A stretch of DNA of 64,000 nucleotides from Torreya grandis. Taxonomy: Eukaryota > Streptophyta > Pinopsida > Cupressales > Taxaceae. Positions 11,964-20,877 of the stretch are shown here, piece after piece. Each line of letters starts with the position of its first letter. Within the stretch, counting starts at the first letter, position 1. The notes below the pieces were generated by a model, which did not search any database, had not been told where the DNA came from, and saw only the letters and a list, made by a program, of their open reading frames with translations. A program made the translations under genes and the position numbers. The stretch lies in contig JARHVA010000667.1 of the NCBI GenBank assembly GCA_037957365.1, positions 2,558,001 to 2,622,000 on the forward strand, written 5' to 3'.

Positions 11964-12692
11964 TGTTAGGAGGCCCCTTATCCAACGGTAGCACAATTGA
12001 TTACTTATATATGAGCAATTAAACACGGAAATTATACCAGAATGATTAAGAAACTAGAAACATGAGATAGCAAAGAATTTGAGAGACAATACACACAATT
12101 GTATTAGATAATACTAGAAGAAAATACAAATAAGGAAGATGCCACTTCTTCCTCCACCTCAAAGGCTTGCCACACCTCAAGACCTTCTTCCCTCTCTCTC
12201 TTTCTCAACACAAAACCAACTCTAAAACCTGAGTTATAATCCCTCCTTGAATGCTATAGCTGATCTCCTTGACCTTACACCTATAGATCTCCTTGACCTT
12301 GCTTGCTTCAATACTCTTACTTGATCAATTTGATAATTACAATACATGCCTCATGGTTCTTTAAATAGAATCCCATGGTTACAAAAATAGACTTCTAACT
12401 ACTAAAATTAGACACACAGCTCGCGACTTAAAATAGTCTCTTAGCATGCAAACACTCGGTTTAACTAACTGACTGTTCGTAAACAGCAGTTCTGGACCGC
12501 ACAGGCGACCGACGTCGGTCCCTGCTTGTCTGGTGCTGCCGACGTCAGCTGACTCTCTGCCATCGCTGGTCTCCTTCTCCACTACATCTGACCGATGTCG
12601 GTCATACTGCCGACGCCGGTGTCTCTGGTTCTTCAGCATCCTTTCTTCATGTGTGTGCAAACGGTTGAAGCTCTTAGCTCCACACCCTAACA
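11964..12692 (-). repeat. Copia-1 3' LTR (729 bp)
   Basis: It is the direct repeat of 15170-15898. In sense it begins TGTTAGGGTGTGGAGC at 12692. It contains four copies of the ACCGACGTCGGT-type palindrome upstream of a TATA-like TATTTAAA (complement at 12357-12368). Confidence 0.95.
12507..12620. promoter_or_regulatory. Palindrome array in U3 of copia-1 3' LTR
   Basis: GACCGACGTCGGTC at 12507-12520 is a perfect 14-bp palindrome. Related sites are at 12538-12549 (GCCGACGTCAGC), 12590-12603 (GACCGATGTCGGTC) and 12609-12620 (GCCGACGCCGGT). The GACGTC core is the plant C-box type bound by bZIP factors. The array lies in U3, upstream of the TATA-like sequence. A promoter role is inferred. Confidence 0.65.
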
Positions 12693-12705
12693 ATCTCCCA
12701 CTTGG
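12693..12705 (-). other. Copia-1 polypurine tract
   Basis: The sense strand reads CCAAGTGGGAGAT directly before the LTR start TGTTAGG. Copia-2 has AAGTGGGAGATT in the same place (44527-44537). It would prime plus-strand DNA synthesis. Confidence 0.8.
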
Positions 12706-13388
12706 AGATAAACAGCTGCAACCTGTACCTGTACCTGTACCTATACACCATCTATTTTGTTCCTTAGGCTCTGTATCCCTCTTCAAAGTCACCCTTGAAG
12801 ACCAACCACCACGCAAACCGGTGATGTTATCCCTGTCACCTATGCCACAAGAATTTTGCTGCTCCCAAATTCTTCATGACATACTTCTGAACCAACTTTA
12901 CCCTTAGCTCAAAAAACTCCCTGTATGTGCAACCCTGCAAAAAGTAACATAATACAGTAACAGGATAATGTAGCTAATATTATCCAACTTGGTAAAGATA
13001 AAATACAATGGTCAAACCTCCATTGCCCTGTAGCTAACTCAAGACCATATACCATAGCCTTCTGTCTCAGATGTCCATCCACTTACTTCTCTAAAACGGG
13101 AATCCATCCCTCTATCCAGCTGACAACTCCACCAACAAGTACCTGTTTGGCTTTACTCCAAGGACTCACACTCCTCATCCATGTCAAGCTCCCACTGTTT
13201 CTGGATTCTACCTGCATTGCTTCCTCCATCTTCCTAGTTCATGACTAACAGTAAGCAATATAAAGAAGGTGAACAACGAATATGAGGTTCACATACCTTT
13301 CCTGACCTCCACATGGGTGTTTGAGACTTAGTAATTCACCCAACATCCATTCCAGTGACCAATCTAGGCCATCTCCCAGTCTGCTTTC
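12706..13388 (-). other. Copia-1 region between palindrome array and 3' LTR, no recognised domain
   Basis: About 680 bp in sense downstream of the array. It is alignable with copia-2 (about 43790-44520; shared words GTTGTCAGCTGG, GGATTCCC, GACAGAAGGC), so it is an old part of the family. No integrase, RT or RNase H motif was found. A CTGTACCTGTACCTGTACCT short tandem repeat lies at 12722-12741. Confidence 0.6.
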
Positions 13389-13587
13389 GACCGATGTCAG
13401 TTCCCTGCACTGACCCTGACTGTCGACGTCGTTACCCCTGGCCGACGCCGGTGTCCCCCCTGTCGACGTCGGTCCTGATGACCGACGTCAGACTTATCCT
13501 GCCTAACCTACCGACCCTGCTGGTCTGCACAAGACCGAAGTCGGTGTCTGACTGACCGACGTCGGTTCCACGTAACCGACATCGGTG
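13389..13587. repeat. Palindromic minisatellite, about 20-bp period, behind copia-1 gag
   Basis: Eight sites of the form ACCGACGTCGGT lie at 13389, 13422, 13440, 13462, 13480, 13533, 13554 and 13574 (start positions). Neighbouring centres are mostly 18-21 bp apart, with one degenerate site near 13510 in the wide gap. It starts directly after the gag stop. It is rich in CpG in an otherwise CpG-poor region. Copia-2 has the same array in the same place. Confidence 0.85.
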
Positions 13588-13588
13588 C

Positions 13589-15076
13589 CTATGTGTTCTT
13601 GTGAGTGATGAATTCTTCATCCGCGAGCTCTTCTTGGATCAAATCTATATCCATGCTGCCCTGCTCAGATTTATTTACTGCCTGTAACTGTTCTAAGGCC
13701 TTCATCTCCTCCAAAAACACCAAGACATCCCTGTTCTTGTCAAAAGCCTCAAATTTCCTTTTCCTGCAATGAATTCTATCCATGCCTTCTGAATTTGAAC
13801 ACATACCTTTTGAGTCAAGAACTTCCATTCCCTTCTTGTTCATGTGACCCTGCCTAATAGACCACATCTTCGAATCTGCACCAAAAGTGAAATCAGTAGT
13901 ACAAGTAGATAGATAAAGAGAACCTACTTTCTTACCTCTTGCTAAAACAAGTGCTCCCTTGGTAACCTTCCAAGAATCCGTTGTGAGGGTTATTGTGCAT
14001 CCCTCATCCCCCAACCTTCCTACAAAAATCAAACTCTGCTTCAGAATTGGAACATGCATGACCTCCTTCAACACCCATGTGTTGTCAATCTGCAATCTCA
14101 GCTGCACTTTCCCTTTGCCAACTATCTGACAAGGCGTACCATCCCCTAAATAAAGAACTCCAAAATCTCCCTGTTCATACTCATGAAACAAATCTCTGTT
14201 TGGGGATGCATGAAAAGATGAACCAGAATCTAATATCCATGATCCTACGTGACTATCCAAAGAAAGTATGAGAGCATCCTGTACCACAATATTTGCATCT
14301 TTTGCTTCTTCAATACCTGCATGTTGATTCTCTTTATCTCTCAACCAACACTCCTTCTTTGTATGTCCTTTCTTTCCACAAAACCAGCAGGTAATACCTT
14401 TAGACTCGAATCTCCTTCCCGACCTTGATTTCCCTTGCTCAATCTTCTCCTTTTGCCTTCCTCTGCTTTCCACACTTAGAGCGTTCCCTGATGATTCACC
14501 TGTGCTTCTCCTGCGTATTTCTTCATTCAAGATCACACTCACAACATCATCAACCTTTAGAATTTTAGAAGCAGATGCAGAGTTACTTACTGCCATAACC
14601 ATACCGTCCCAACTTTCAGGCAAAGAACATAAAATCAAGAGAGCCTTTACCTCATCATCAAAAATAATGTTGACTGAAGCTAATTGGTTTACCAAACCAT
14701 GGAAATCACTGAGATGAGTATGTACCGAACCTCCTTCCTGCATTTGCAAAGTAAATAGCTGCTTCATAAGGTATACCTTATTAGAAGCAGAGGGCTTTTC
14801 GTATAAATTTGCCAAGGACTTTATCAACTCTTCTGTTGTTTTGCACTGTGATAAGCTGGAAATCACAGAAGCTCCAAGACTCAACCTTATAGAACCGAGA
14901 GCCTTCCGATCAAGAACACTCCATTCTTCATCCTTCATATCTGTGGGCTTGCATGCAACCCCACCCAACGGTAAGTATAGATCTTTCTGATACAGATAGT
15001 CCTCAATCTGCATCCTCCAGTGTTGATAATTCTTGCCGTTAAACTTCTCCATTCGTAGCCTACTTTCTTCTGCCAT
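13589..15076 (-). CDS. gag: Copia-1 Gag-protease polyprotein, 495 aa, intact ORF
   Basis: The start chosen is the ATG at 15076 (MAEESRLRMEKFNG); an upstream TTG frame exists but the ATG fits copia Gag. Residues about 5-190 are a UBN2-type Gag (WRMQIEDYL near 20-30, LCSLPESW near 148-156). Residues 230-243 are the zinc knuckle CWFCGKKGHTKKEC. Residues about 280-300 hold the aspartic protease site WILDSGSSFHASPN. A GAG-pre-integrase remnant (GHMNKKGMEVL) lies near 410-420, then an unrelated Lys/Arg-rich and acidic tail begins instead of integrase. The stop TAG aligns with CAG in copia-2, so the ancestral frame may have run into the palindrome array. It makes the capsid protein and protease of virus-like particles in the cytoplasm. 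It is the only long intact ORF in the window. Confidence 0.9.
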   Translation of the reverse strand: MAEESRLRMEKFNGKNYQHWRMQIEDYLYQKDLYLPLGGVACKPTDMKDEEWSVLDRKALGSIRLSLGASVISSLSQCKTTEELIKSLANLYEKPSASNKVYLMKQLFTLQMQEGGSVHTHLSDFHGLVNQLASVNIIFDDEVKALLILCSLPESWDGMVMAVSNSASASKILKVDDVVSVILNEEIRRRSTGESSGNALSVESRGRQKEKIEQGKSRSGRRFESKGITCWFCGKKGHTKKECWLRDKENQHAGIEEAKDANIVVQDALILSLDSHVGSWILDSGSSFHASPNRDLFHEYEQGDFGVLYLGDGTPCQIVGKGKVQLRLQIDNTWVLKEVMHVPILKQSLIFVGRLGDEGCTITLTTDSWKVTKGALVLARGKKVGSLYLSTCTTDFTFGADSKMWSIRQGHMNKKGMEVLDSKGMCSNSEGMDRIHCRKRKFEAFDKNRDVLVFLEEMKALEQLQAVNKSEQGSMDIDLIQEELADEEFITHKNT

Positions 15077-15155
15077 TGCTGAACTCCCACTCAATCAAAA
15101 AACCCTGTGAATGACCTGTAATCAAAAAACAATAACCTGCTTCCTGCAAACCGTA

Positions 15156-15167
15156 GCTCTGATACCA
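15156..15167 (-). other. Copia-1 primer binding site (initiator tRNA-Met type)
   Basis: Sense TGGTATCAGAGC lies two bases inside the 5' LTR end at 15170. This 12-mer is the classic plant copia site complementary to the 3' end of initiator tRNA-Met. The same site is in copia-2 and F. Confidence 0.9.
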
Positions 15168-15169
15168 AC

Positions 15170-15898
15170 TGTTAGGAAGCCCCTTATCCAACGGTAGCAC
15201 AATTGATTACTTATATATGAGCAATTGAACACGGAAATTATACCAGAATGATTAAGAAACTAGAAACATGAGACAGCAAAGAATTTGAGAGACAATACAC
15301 ACAATTGTATTAGATAATACTAGAAGAAAATACAAATAAGGAAGATGCCACTTCTTCCTCCACCTCAAAGGCTTGCCACACCTCAAGACCTTCTTCCCTC
15401 TCTCTCTTGCTCAACACAAAACCAACTCTAAAACCTGAGTTACAATCCCTCCTTGAATGCTATAGCTGATCTCCTTGACCTTACACCTGTAGATCTCCTT
15501 GACCTTGCTTGCTTCAATACTCTTACTTGATCAATTTGATAATTACAATACATGCCTCATGGTTCTTTAAATAGAATCCCATGGTTACAAAAATAGACTT
15601 CTAACTACTAAAATTAGACACACAGCTCGTGACTTAAAATAGTCTCTTAGCATGCAAACACTCGGTTTAACTAACTGACTGTTCGTAAACAGCAGTTCTG
15701 GACCGCACAGGCGACCGACGTCGGTCCCTGCTTGTCTGGTGCTGCCGACGTCAGCCAACTCTCTGCCGTCGCCAGTCTCCTTCTCCACTGCATCTGACCG
15801 ACGTCGGTCATACTGCCGACGTCGGTGGCTCTGGTTCTTCAGCATCCTTTCTTCATGTGTGTGCAAACAGTTGAAGCTCTTAGCTCCACACCCTAACA
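15170..15898 (-). repeat. Copia-1 5' LTR (729 bp)
   Basis: In sense it starts at 15898 and ends at 15170. It is nearly identical to 11964-12692, and differences often hit CpG (for example GACGTC against GATGTC). TATA-like CTTTAAATAG (plus strand) is at 15565-15574. Confidence 0.95.
15713..15826. promoter_or_regulatory. Palindrome array in U3 of copia-1 5' LTR
   Basis: Sites are at 15713-15726 (GACCGACGTCGGTC), 15744-15755 (GCCGACGTCAGC), 15796-15809 (GACCGACGTCGGTC) and 15815-15826 (GCCGACGTCGGT). They lie about 72-185 bp from the LTR start, upstream of the TATA-like box. In this LTR three of the four carry an unbroken CGACGTCG core, one more than in the partner LTR. Confidence 0.65.
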
Positions 15899-15903
15899 TA
15901 CTG

Positions 15904-15937
15904 ACCATCCTCTCTTGAGTCAAATTCTTAGTTCACA
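15904..15937 (+). repeat. Element E 5' LTR, last 34 bp after copia-1
   Basis: ACCATCCTCTCTTGAGTC matches ATCATCCTCTCTAGAGTC near 28141 and runs to the LTR end TTCACA at 15937. Confidence 0.88.
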
Positions 15938-15939
15938 TA

Positions 15940-15954
15940 TGGCACACCTGGTGG
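15940..15954 (+). other. Element E primer binding site
   Basis: TGGCACACCTGGTGG lies two bases after the LTR end. It resembles the TGGCAYGCCYRGTGGGAC-type sites of plant gypsy elements, including C (51082) and A (46654-46672). The tRNA is not assigned. Confidence 0.7.
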
Positions 15955-16079
15955 AAAAAATGCATCCCACACATGAAGAAGATCATGTTATAACTATAAA
16001 ATCTTTATTTGGATCATTAAAACTCTTGTAATTTTCTAAATTTGTTTTTCCATTTTTCTTTGTCACGAGTTTACACAGT

Positions 16080-16216
16080 AATCGACATCAGTTAGTAAAA
16101 TTGTCATCAGTTGGCATAGTTGTGTTGATCATTATTTGTGTAACCAATTTAAATTAGATAAATATCATCGGTTAGTAAGTGTAACCAATGTCAGTTATGT
16201 AACTGATGTTGGTCAC
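16080..16216. repeat. Decayed palindromic minisatellite in element E
   Basis: ATCGACATCAGTT (16081), TTGTCATCAGTTGG (16101), ATATCATCGGTTA (16162), ACCAATGTCAGTT (16183) and AACTGATGTTGGTCAC (16201) repeat with centres about 20-21 bp or a multiple apart. They look like CpG-decayed forms of ACCGACGTCGGT. The tract is outside copia-1 and only about 130 bp after E's primer site. Confidence 0.5.
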
Positions 16217-16697
16217 TGTGTTTTTTAAAAAAACACAAACCTAAGAGCTATTTTAAAATGCTTGGTTTGGGGTCATATGGACTTCGTTTTAGATGATTTT
16301 TTTTTAAACCATGTGTTTTCTCCTAAATTTTTAGAATTGAAATTAGTTTAGCTTCTAGTTTCATATATATTTTTCAAAATTTGTAAAATCTATTTAAAAT
16401 GTTTCTAATTTAAGATATTTACTTTTGAGGTTATGCCTTAAGGGTAGACAGGTAACTAAAAGATTTCAAGTTTGACAAATCATGTTTTAGAACATATTTT
16501 GCATGTTTTAAAATGAATTAAGAACATTATTTTGGTGCTTAAAGTAATATTTAAGGTACTTAAATAAGTGTTTTTAGCATTAGTTTTTAAAGTTACAACT
16601 AAGGCCAAGGGGTCAAATGAACACCACCTCATTTTCATTTGGGCTTAAAAATGAACTCATATTTCCAACCTTTTTGTCTTCAATAGCTTCTTGATCT
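16217..16697 (+). other. Element E leader, no gene seen
   Basis: AT-rich with no ORF or repeat of note. It ends at the TSD of element F (AATTT, 16698-16702). Confidence 0.5.
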
Positions 16698-16702
16698 AAT
16701 TT

Positions 16703-17867
16703 TGTTGGAAATATTGTCATTGATGTCAAAAGTTTATCATTATTGGTGATAAAAGCCCTATTGCATGTAATGTTGTTTGTAATAAATATATCTTGGCTAA
16801 TATGAGTTAATATTTATTTAATATTAAAAAATATATTTTTGGTTGCATAAGAGACAAAAGAAGGGCCCATGGAGAAGTCAAAGAGCCACGGGGTAAAGAC
16901 AAAAGAAGGATGGGATGCATTTTCCCATGAAGAGTCATCTTGGGGAATACCAAGAGTCACCAAGTGAAGACAAAAGAGTAAGGGCAAATTTTCTCATGAA
17001 GGGACACCTTGAAGAATACAAAAAGTCACCAAAGATAAGGACAAAATTGGGAAGGATGTTTTTGGTCATGAAGGGTCACCACATGACTTTTCAAAGGCTT
17101 GAATATGAAGGGTCATCCAAGATTATTGCCATTTTCCATGAGGATTGAAGGGTCACAAAGGGGGAAGGCCAAAGGTCATTTGGAAAGCTATAAATAAAGG
17201 CTTTAGAAGCCATTTGTAATATGGAAAATAGAGGTTGATTTGATATTGTAATATCTAGCTTAGAAGAGCAATTGTGAGAGATGAATATGATTTGTATTTG
17301 TTATATCTAGCTTAAAAGAGCAATTTTGAGAGATGAATATGATTTGTATTTGTTATATCTAGCTTAAAAGAGCAAAAGTGAGAGAGAGGAAAGAGATGTT
17401 GTATTGAACTATCATTTGTTGAGATAGCAACATTGAGAGATAGGTGTGTGGTATACACAAAGGGGTTAGTGCTCACGAATTATTGTTGAGTTGGTGCTCG
17501 ACAAAGGGGTTGGTGCTCCTATGGGTTGGTGCTCATGAATAGTTGTTAGGTTGGTGCTTGAAAAAGGGGTTTGAAGCTCCTGTGGCTTGGTGCTCATGAA
17601 TTGTAGCTAGGTTGGTACTCGGCAAAGGGGTATGGTGCTCCTGTGGGTTGTTCTCATGAATATACTTGAGATTGTTCTCTGTGGTTTTTCCCACATTGGG
17701 TTTCCATGTTATATCTGGTGTCTCTCTCTATCTTGTGTGATGTTTATTGTTTGAGTTTTATTGCATATCTTAAATGTTTGATTAAGTGGAATTTGGTTAA
17801 AGGAAAGTTTTATAAGATATATGATATACTGATTCACCCTCGCTCTCAGTATATCCCGTGCTTAACA
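16703..17867 (+). repeat. Element F 5' LTR (1165 bp) with internal minisatellites
   Basis: It starts TGTTGGAAATATTGTC and ends CTTAACA. It contains three tandem blocks. About 16926-17090 holds a CATGAAGRGTCA-based repeat that also gives a 77-codon ORF. At 17252-17407 a 52-bp unit beginning TATCTAGCTT is present three times. About 17460-17665 holds a GGGTTGGTGCTC(A/C) repeat. A TATA box CTATAAATAAAGG is at 17188-17200. Confidence 0.9.
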
Positions 17868-17869
17868 AT

Positions 17870-17881
17870 TGGTATCAGAGC
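17870..17881 (+). other. Element F primer binding site (initiator tRNA-Met type)
   Basis: TGGTATCAGAGC lies two bases after the 5' LTR. Confidence 0.9.
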
Positions 17882-17936
17882 AAGTTCCTTTTTGAAAAGT
17901 TTAACAGCTTAAAGGTAGATCAAAGAAAAGCATAAG

Positions 17937-18950
17937 ATGGCCAAGTAGCTAAAGAAGGAGAATCAAGAATTGAAATATGTGGTTGAAGCTCTTAAAGAAC
18001 AGGTGTGTATCTTGGATTCTAAGTTGGCTATAAAAGTAAAAGAAAATAAGATATTTATTCAAGATCTTAAGAATCAGTTAGAGGTTGCAACTTCAATTTT
18101 AACATCAAAAGAAAAAGAGTGTAATCAGTTGAAGGTTGAGTTACATTCTTTAAAGGATAATCATGAGAATCTTATACTCAAGGTTGAAAAAGATCATGAA
18201 ATATTAGTCCAAGGAAAGAAGGATGCAAGTTTTGCAGGCAAATCAAAGAAGCCAATTAGGCAGCCCAATGCTTTCAAGTTTTCAAATTCTTTTCATGGCC
18301 ATTGTTTTGTTTGTCATCATGTTGGTCATAGGGAAAGAGATTTTATGAGGAGAAGCAATGAGTCAAAGGGAGATCTCAGTCACATTCAAGAAAAAGGTAT
18401 GAGAAATATTGTTTGCTTTTGTTGTCATGAGGTTGGCCATATTGCTAGATTATGTCAAAATAAAGTAAAGAGATATTCAAGGTATGTCAAAGGATATAGA
18501 GACCCTAGAAAATATGAGAAAAGACAAATTCAGGTTTGGAGACCTGAAATAGTAAAGGTTGATCAGGTTGAGTTTAAGAGTGAAAATGAATTACTTGTTA
18601 TAGTAGATAAAGAATCAAAAAGGAAGGATTGTGCAGAATCTCTTGTTACATTTGAGCATGAGCTTTGTCAAGATAAGATACTTGCAAAAGTTGAGAAGAT
18701 GAATAACATCATAAGTGATAAGGTTAGTAAGTTAAAAAGGTTAGACAAGCTTAAATAGATTCTAAAATAAAAACACAAGAAGATCAAGGAAGAAATAGAG
18801 GAGATGTGGGAATCTTCTGAGATTTGTTTCTAAAACCCTATTGTGTGGGGTGTCTCTTCTAGGCTTCAAGGAGACACTTTTAAGAAAAATTGAAGCATGG
18901 TGGAAGCTATTGGGTCTTGGATATGTTGCATGATAATAAGGTGAGTTGAC
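17937..18950 (+). pseudogene. gag: Element F Gag-like protein: coiled coil plus two zinc knuckles
   Basis: The ATG at 17937 reads MAK then TAG at codon 4, after which the same frame is open to 18758 (about 265 codons) and with stops to about 18950. The N-terminal 85 residues are Lys/Glu/Leu-rich and likely coiled coil. Two knuckles follow: CFVCHHVGHRERD, where the last Cys is replaced by Asp, and CFCCHEVGHIARLC, which is complete. A charged C-terminal part follows. The usual UBN2 core of copia Gag is not visible, so part of gag was probably lost. It is likely a nucleocapsid remnant and cannot be made without reading through the stop. Confidence 0.7.
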
Positions 18951-19204
18951 AGATTAATTTGTATATCTTTTGAGTGAATAGATTTTTGAAGAAAATTTTG
19001 CACCGGTGTTAAGGTTGAGGTTATTAGAATGATTCTTGCATATGCAGTGTTTCAAATGATTATGGTCATAAGAAATTAAAATGTTGAAAAAGAGATAATA
19101 GTTTCAGAAAGAAGAAAAAGGATACTCATGCAGATTCAATCAAGGAGGATTAGAGTTTCAAATCCCCATTCATTAAGAAGAAGGTTTAGACATGTTCATG
19201 GCAG

Positions 19205-19325
19205 AAGAAACAACTTGAAGATTCTATGTTGGTGCAGACAGCTTTGCATGTAAGAAATGAAGATCAACCATGGTTCATTGATAGAGGATGTTTGAGGCAT
19301 ATGACAGGAGATAAGAGTAAAGAAT
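19205..19325 (+). pseudogene. Element F protease stub
   Basis: PWFIDRGCLRHMTGDK is the copia protease active-site block. The family has DSG and a Ser before RHMTG; here DSG has become DRG. The similarity stops at once afterwards, so this is a stub at a deletion junction. Confidence 0.7.
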
Positions 19326-19692
19326 ATCAATGGTGGCATAGTGAAAGTCAAAGATAAAACCACTGCCAAGATAGCCGAAAAAGATATCTTCTCAAAGGCA
19401 CGATCAAAGGATACATTCAAAGATCAGCACGAGGAGTTGGGAGTAATTTCTATTACTTCTTTCCATTGATGTTCAGCATCAAGTGAGGGGGAGCTAAGTG
19501 TTATCTCCAAGTAGGCCCTTTGCCATTGATGTCAAAGGGGGAGAATAATAGGTACAAGTATAGGTGTAGAAAATAGGTACAAGGAACAGGTACAAGCTGC
19601 TACAGTAAGGGGGAGTTACTGTATGTTTTTAGATGACAGTATGTGTAGGTGATAGGATGTGGTAGTTTTAGGATTAAGGTTGCCATCAATGA
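19326..19692 (+). other. Element F 3' internal region, no domain seen
   Basis: It contains repeated words AGGTACAAG and GGGGGAG (19500-19610) and no recognised domain. Confidence 0.5.
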
Positions 19693-19705
19693 CAAAGGAG
19701 GAGAT
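19693..19705 (+). other. Element F polypurine tract
   Basis: AAAGGAGGAGAT lies directly before the 3' LTR start. Confidence 0.75.
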
Positions 19706-20872
19706 TATTGGAAATATTGTCATTGATGTCAAAGGTTTAGCATTATTGGTGATAAAGGCCCCATTGCATTTAATGTTGTTTGTAATAAATATATCTTGGC
19801 TAATATGAGTTAATATTTATTTAATATTAATAAATATATTTTTGGTTGCATATGAGACAAAAGAATGGCCCATGGAAAAGTTGAAGAGCCACAGGGTAAA
19901 GACAAAAGAAGGATGGGACGCATTTTCCCATGAAGAGTCATCTTGGGGAATACCAAGAGTCACCAAGTGAAGACAAAAGAGTAAGGGCACAATTTCTCAT
20001 GAAGGGACACCTTAAGGAATACAAAAAGTCACCAAAGATAAGGACGAAAGTGGGAAGAACGTTTTTGGTCATGAAGGGTCACCACATGACTTTTCAAAGG
20101 CTTGAATATGAAGGGTCATCCAAGATTGGTGCCATTTTCCATGAGGATTGAAGGGTCACAAAGGGGGAAGGCCAAAGGTCATTTGGAAAGCTATAAATAA
20201 AGGCCTGAGAAGCCATTTGTAATATGGAAAATAGAGGTTGATTTGATATTGTAATATCTAGCTTAGAAGAGCAATTGTGAGAGATGAATATGATTTGTAT
20301 TTGTTATATCTAGCTTAGAAGAGAAAAGGTGAGAGGAAAGAGATGTTGTATTGAACTATCATTTGTTGAGATAGCAATATTGAGAGATAGGTGTGTGGTA
20401 TACACAAAGGGGTTGGTGCTTCTATGGGTTGGTGCTCATGAATTGTTGCTAAGTTGGTGCTCAGAAAAGGGGTTGGTGCTCCTGTGGGTTGGTGCTCATG
20501 AATAGTTGCTGGGTTGGTGCTCCTGTGGGTTGGTGCTCATGAATAGTTGCTGGGTTGGTGCTCAACAAAGGGGTTTGAAGCTCCTATGGGTTGGTGCTCA
20601 TGAATTGTAGCTAGGTTGGTACTCAGCAAAGGGGTATGGTGCTCCTGTGGGTTGTTTCTCATGAATATACTTGAGATTGTTCTTCGTGGTTTTTCCCACA
20701 TTGGGTTTCCACGTAATATCTGGTGTCTCTCTCTATCTTGTGTGATGTTTATTGTTTGAGTTTTATTACATATCTTGAATGTTTGATTAAGTGGAATTTG
20801 GTTAAAAGAAAGTTTTATAAGATATATGATGTACTAATTCACCCCCCCTCTCAGTATATCTAGAGCTTAACA
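19706..20872 (+). repeat. Element F 3' LTR (1167 bp)
   Basis: It starts TATTGGAAATATTG (TG decayed to TA) and ends CTTAACA. The 52-bp TATCTAGCTT unit is present twice here against three times in the 5' LTR, while the GGGTTGGTGCTC block (about 20405-20660) is longer than in the 5' LTR, so both minisatellites changed length after insertion. A 73-codon ORF at 19930-20151 corresponds to the one in the 5' LTR. Confidence 0.9.
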
Positions 20873-20877
20873 AATTT

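Larger units (their letters stand above)
11964..15898 (-). mobile_element. Copia-1: non-autonomous Ty1/copia element (gag-protease only)
   Basis: Two 729-bp LTRs (11964-12692 and 15170-15898) start TG and end CA, with the perfect TSD TACTG at 11959-11963 and 15899-15903. The empty site is confirmed because E's other LTR reads straight through near 28136. I count about 17 mismatches between the LTRs by eye, nearly all transitions, so it is the youngest insertion here. The minus strand carries a primer site, one intact gag-protease ORF, a palindrome array and a polypurine tract. There is no integrase, RT or RNase H; transposition must have used another element's enzymes. Confidence 0.95.
16703..20872 (+). 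mobile_element. Element F: gag-only Ty1/copia element nested in E
   Basis: The LTRs are 16703-17867 and 19706-20872, with the perfect TSD AATTT at 16698-16702 and 20873-20877. The primer site TGGTATCAGAGC (17870-17881) marks it as copia-type, sense plus. The 1.8-kb interior has a decayed coiled-coil/zinc-knuckle gag and a short protease stub, with no integrase or RT. LTRs differ at about one base in 15 in the first 215 bp by eye, so it is older than copia-1. Confidence 0.92.

Noticed and set aside
12379..12816. 145-codon minus ORF in copia-1's LTR (and its 112-codon counterpart at 15585-15923) with TDVG/ADVG words
   Set aside because: The words are translations of the ACCGACGTCGGT palindromes within U3; the frame crosses the LTR edge and polypurine tract.
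13389..13587. CRISPR-like reading of regularly spaced palindromes
   Set aside because: The repeats are 12-14 bp, spacers are 6-9 bp, and the context is a plant retrotransposon; no cas genes.
13432..13620. Short minus ORF over the palindrome array giving repeated TDVG
   Set aside because: Artefact of the repeat; it overlaps the end of gag in another frame and is not kept in copia-2.
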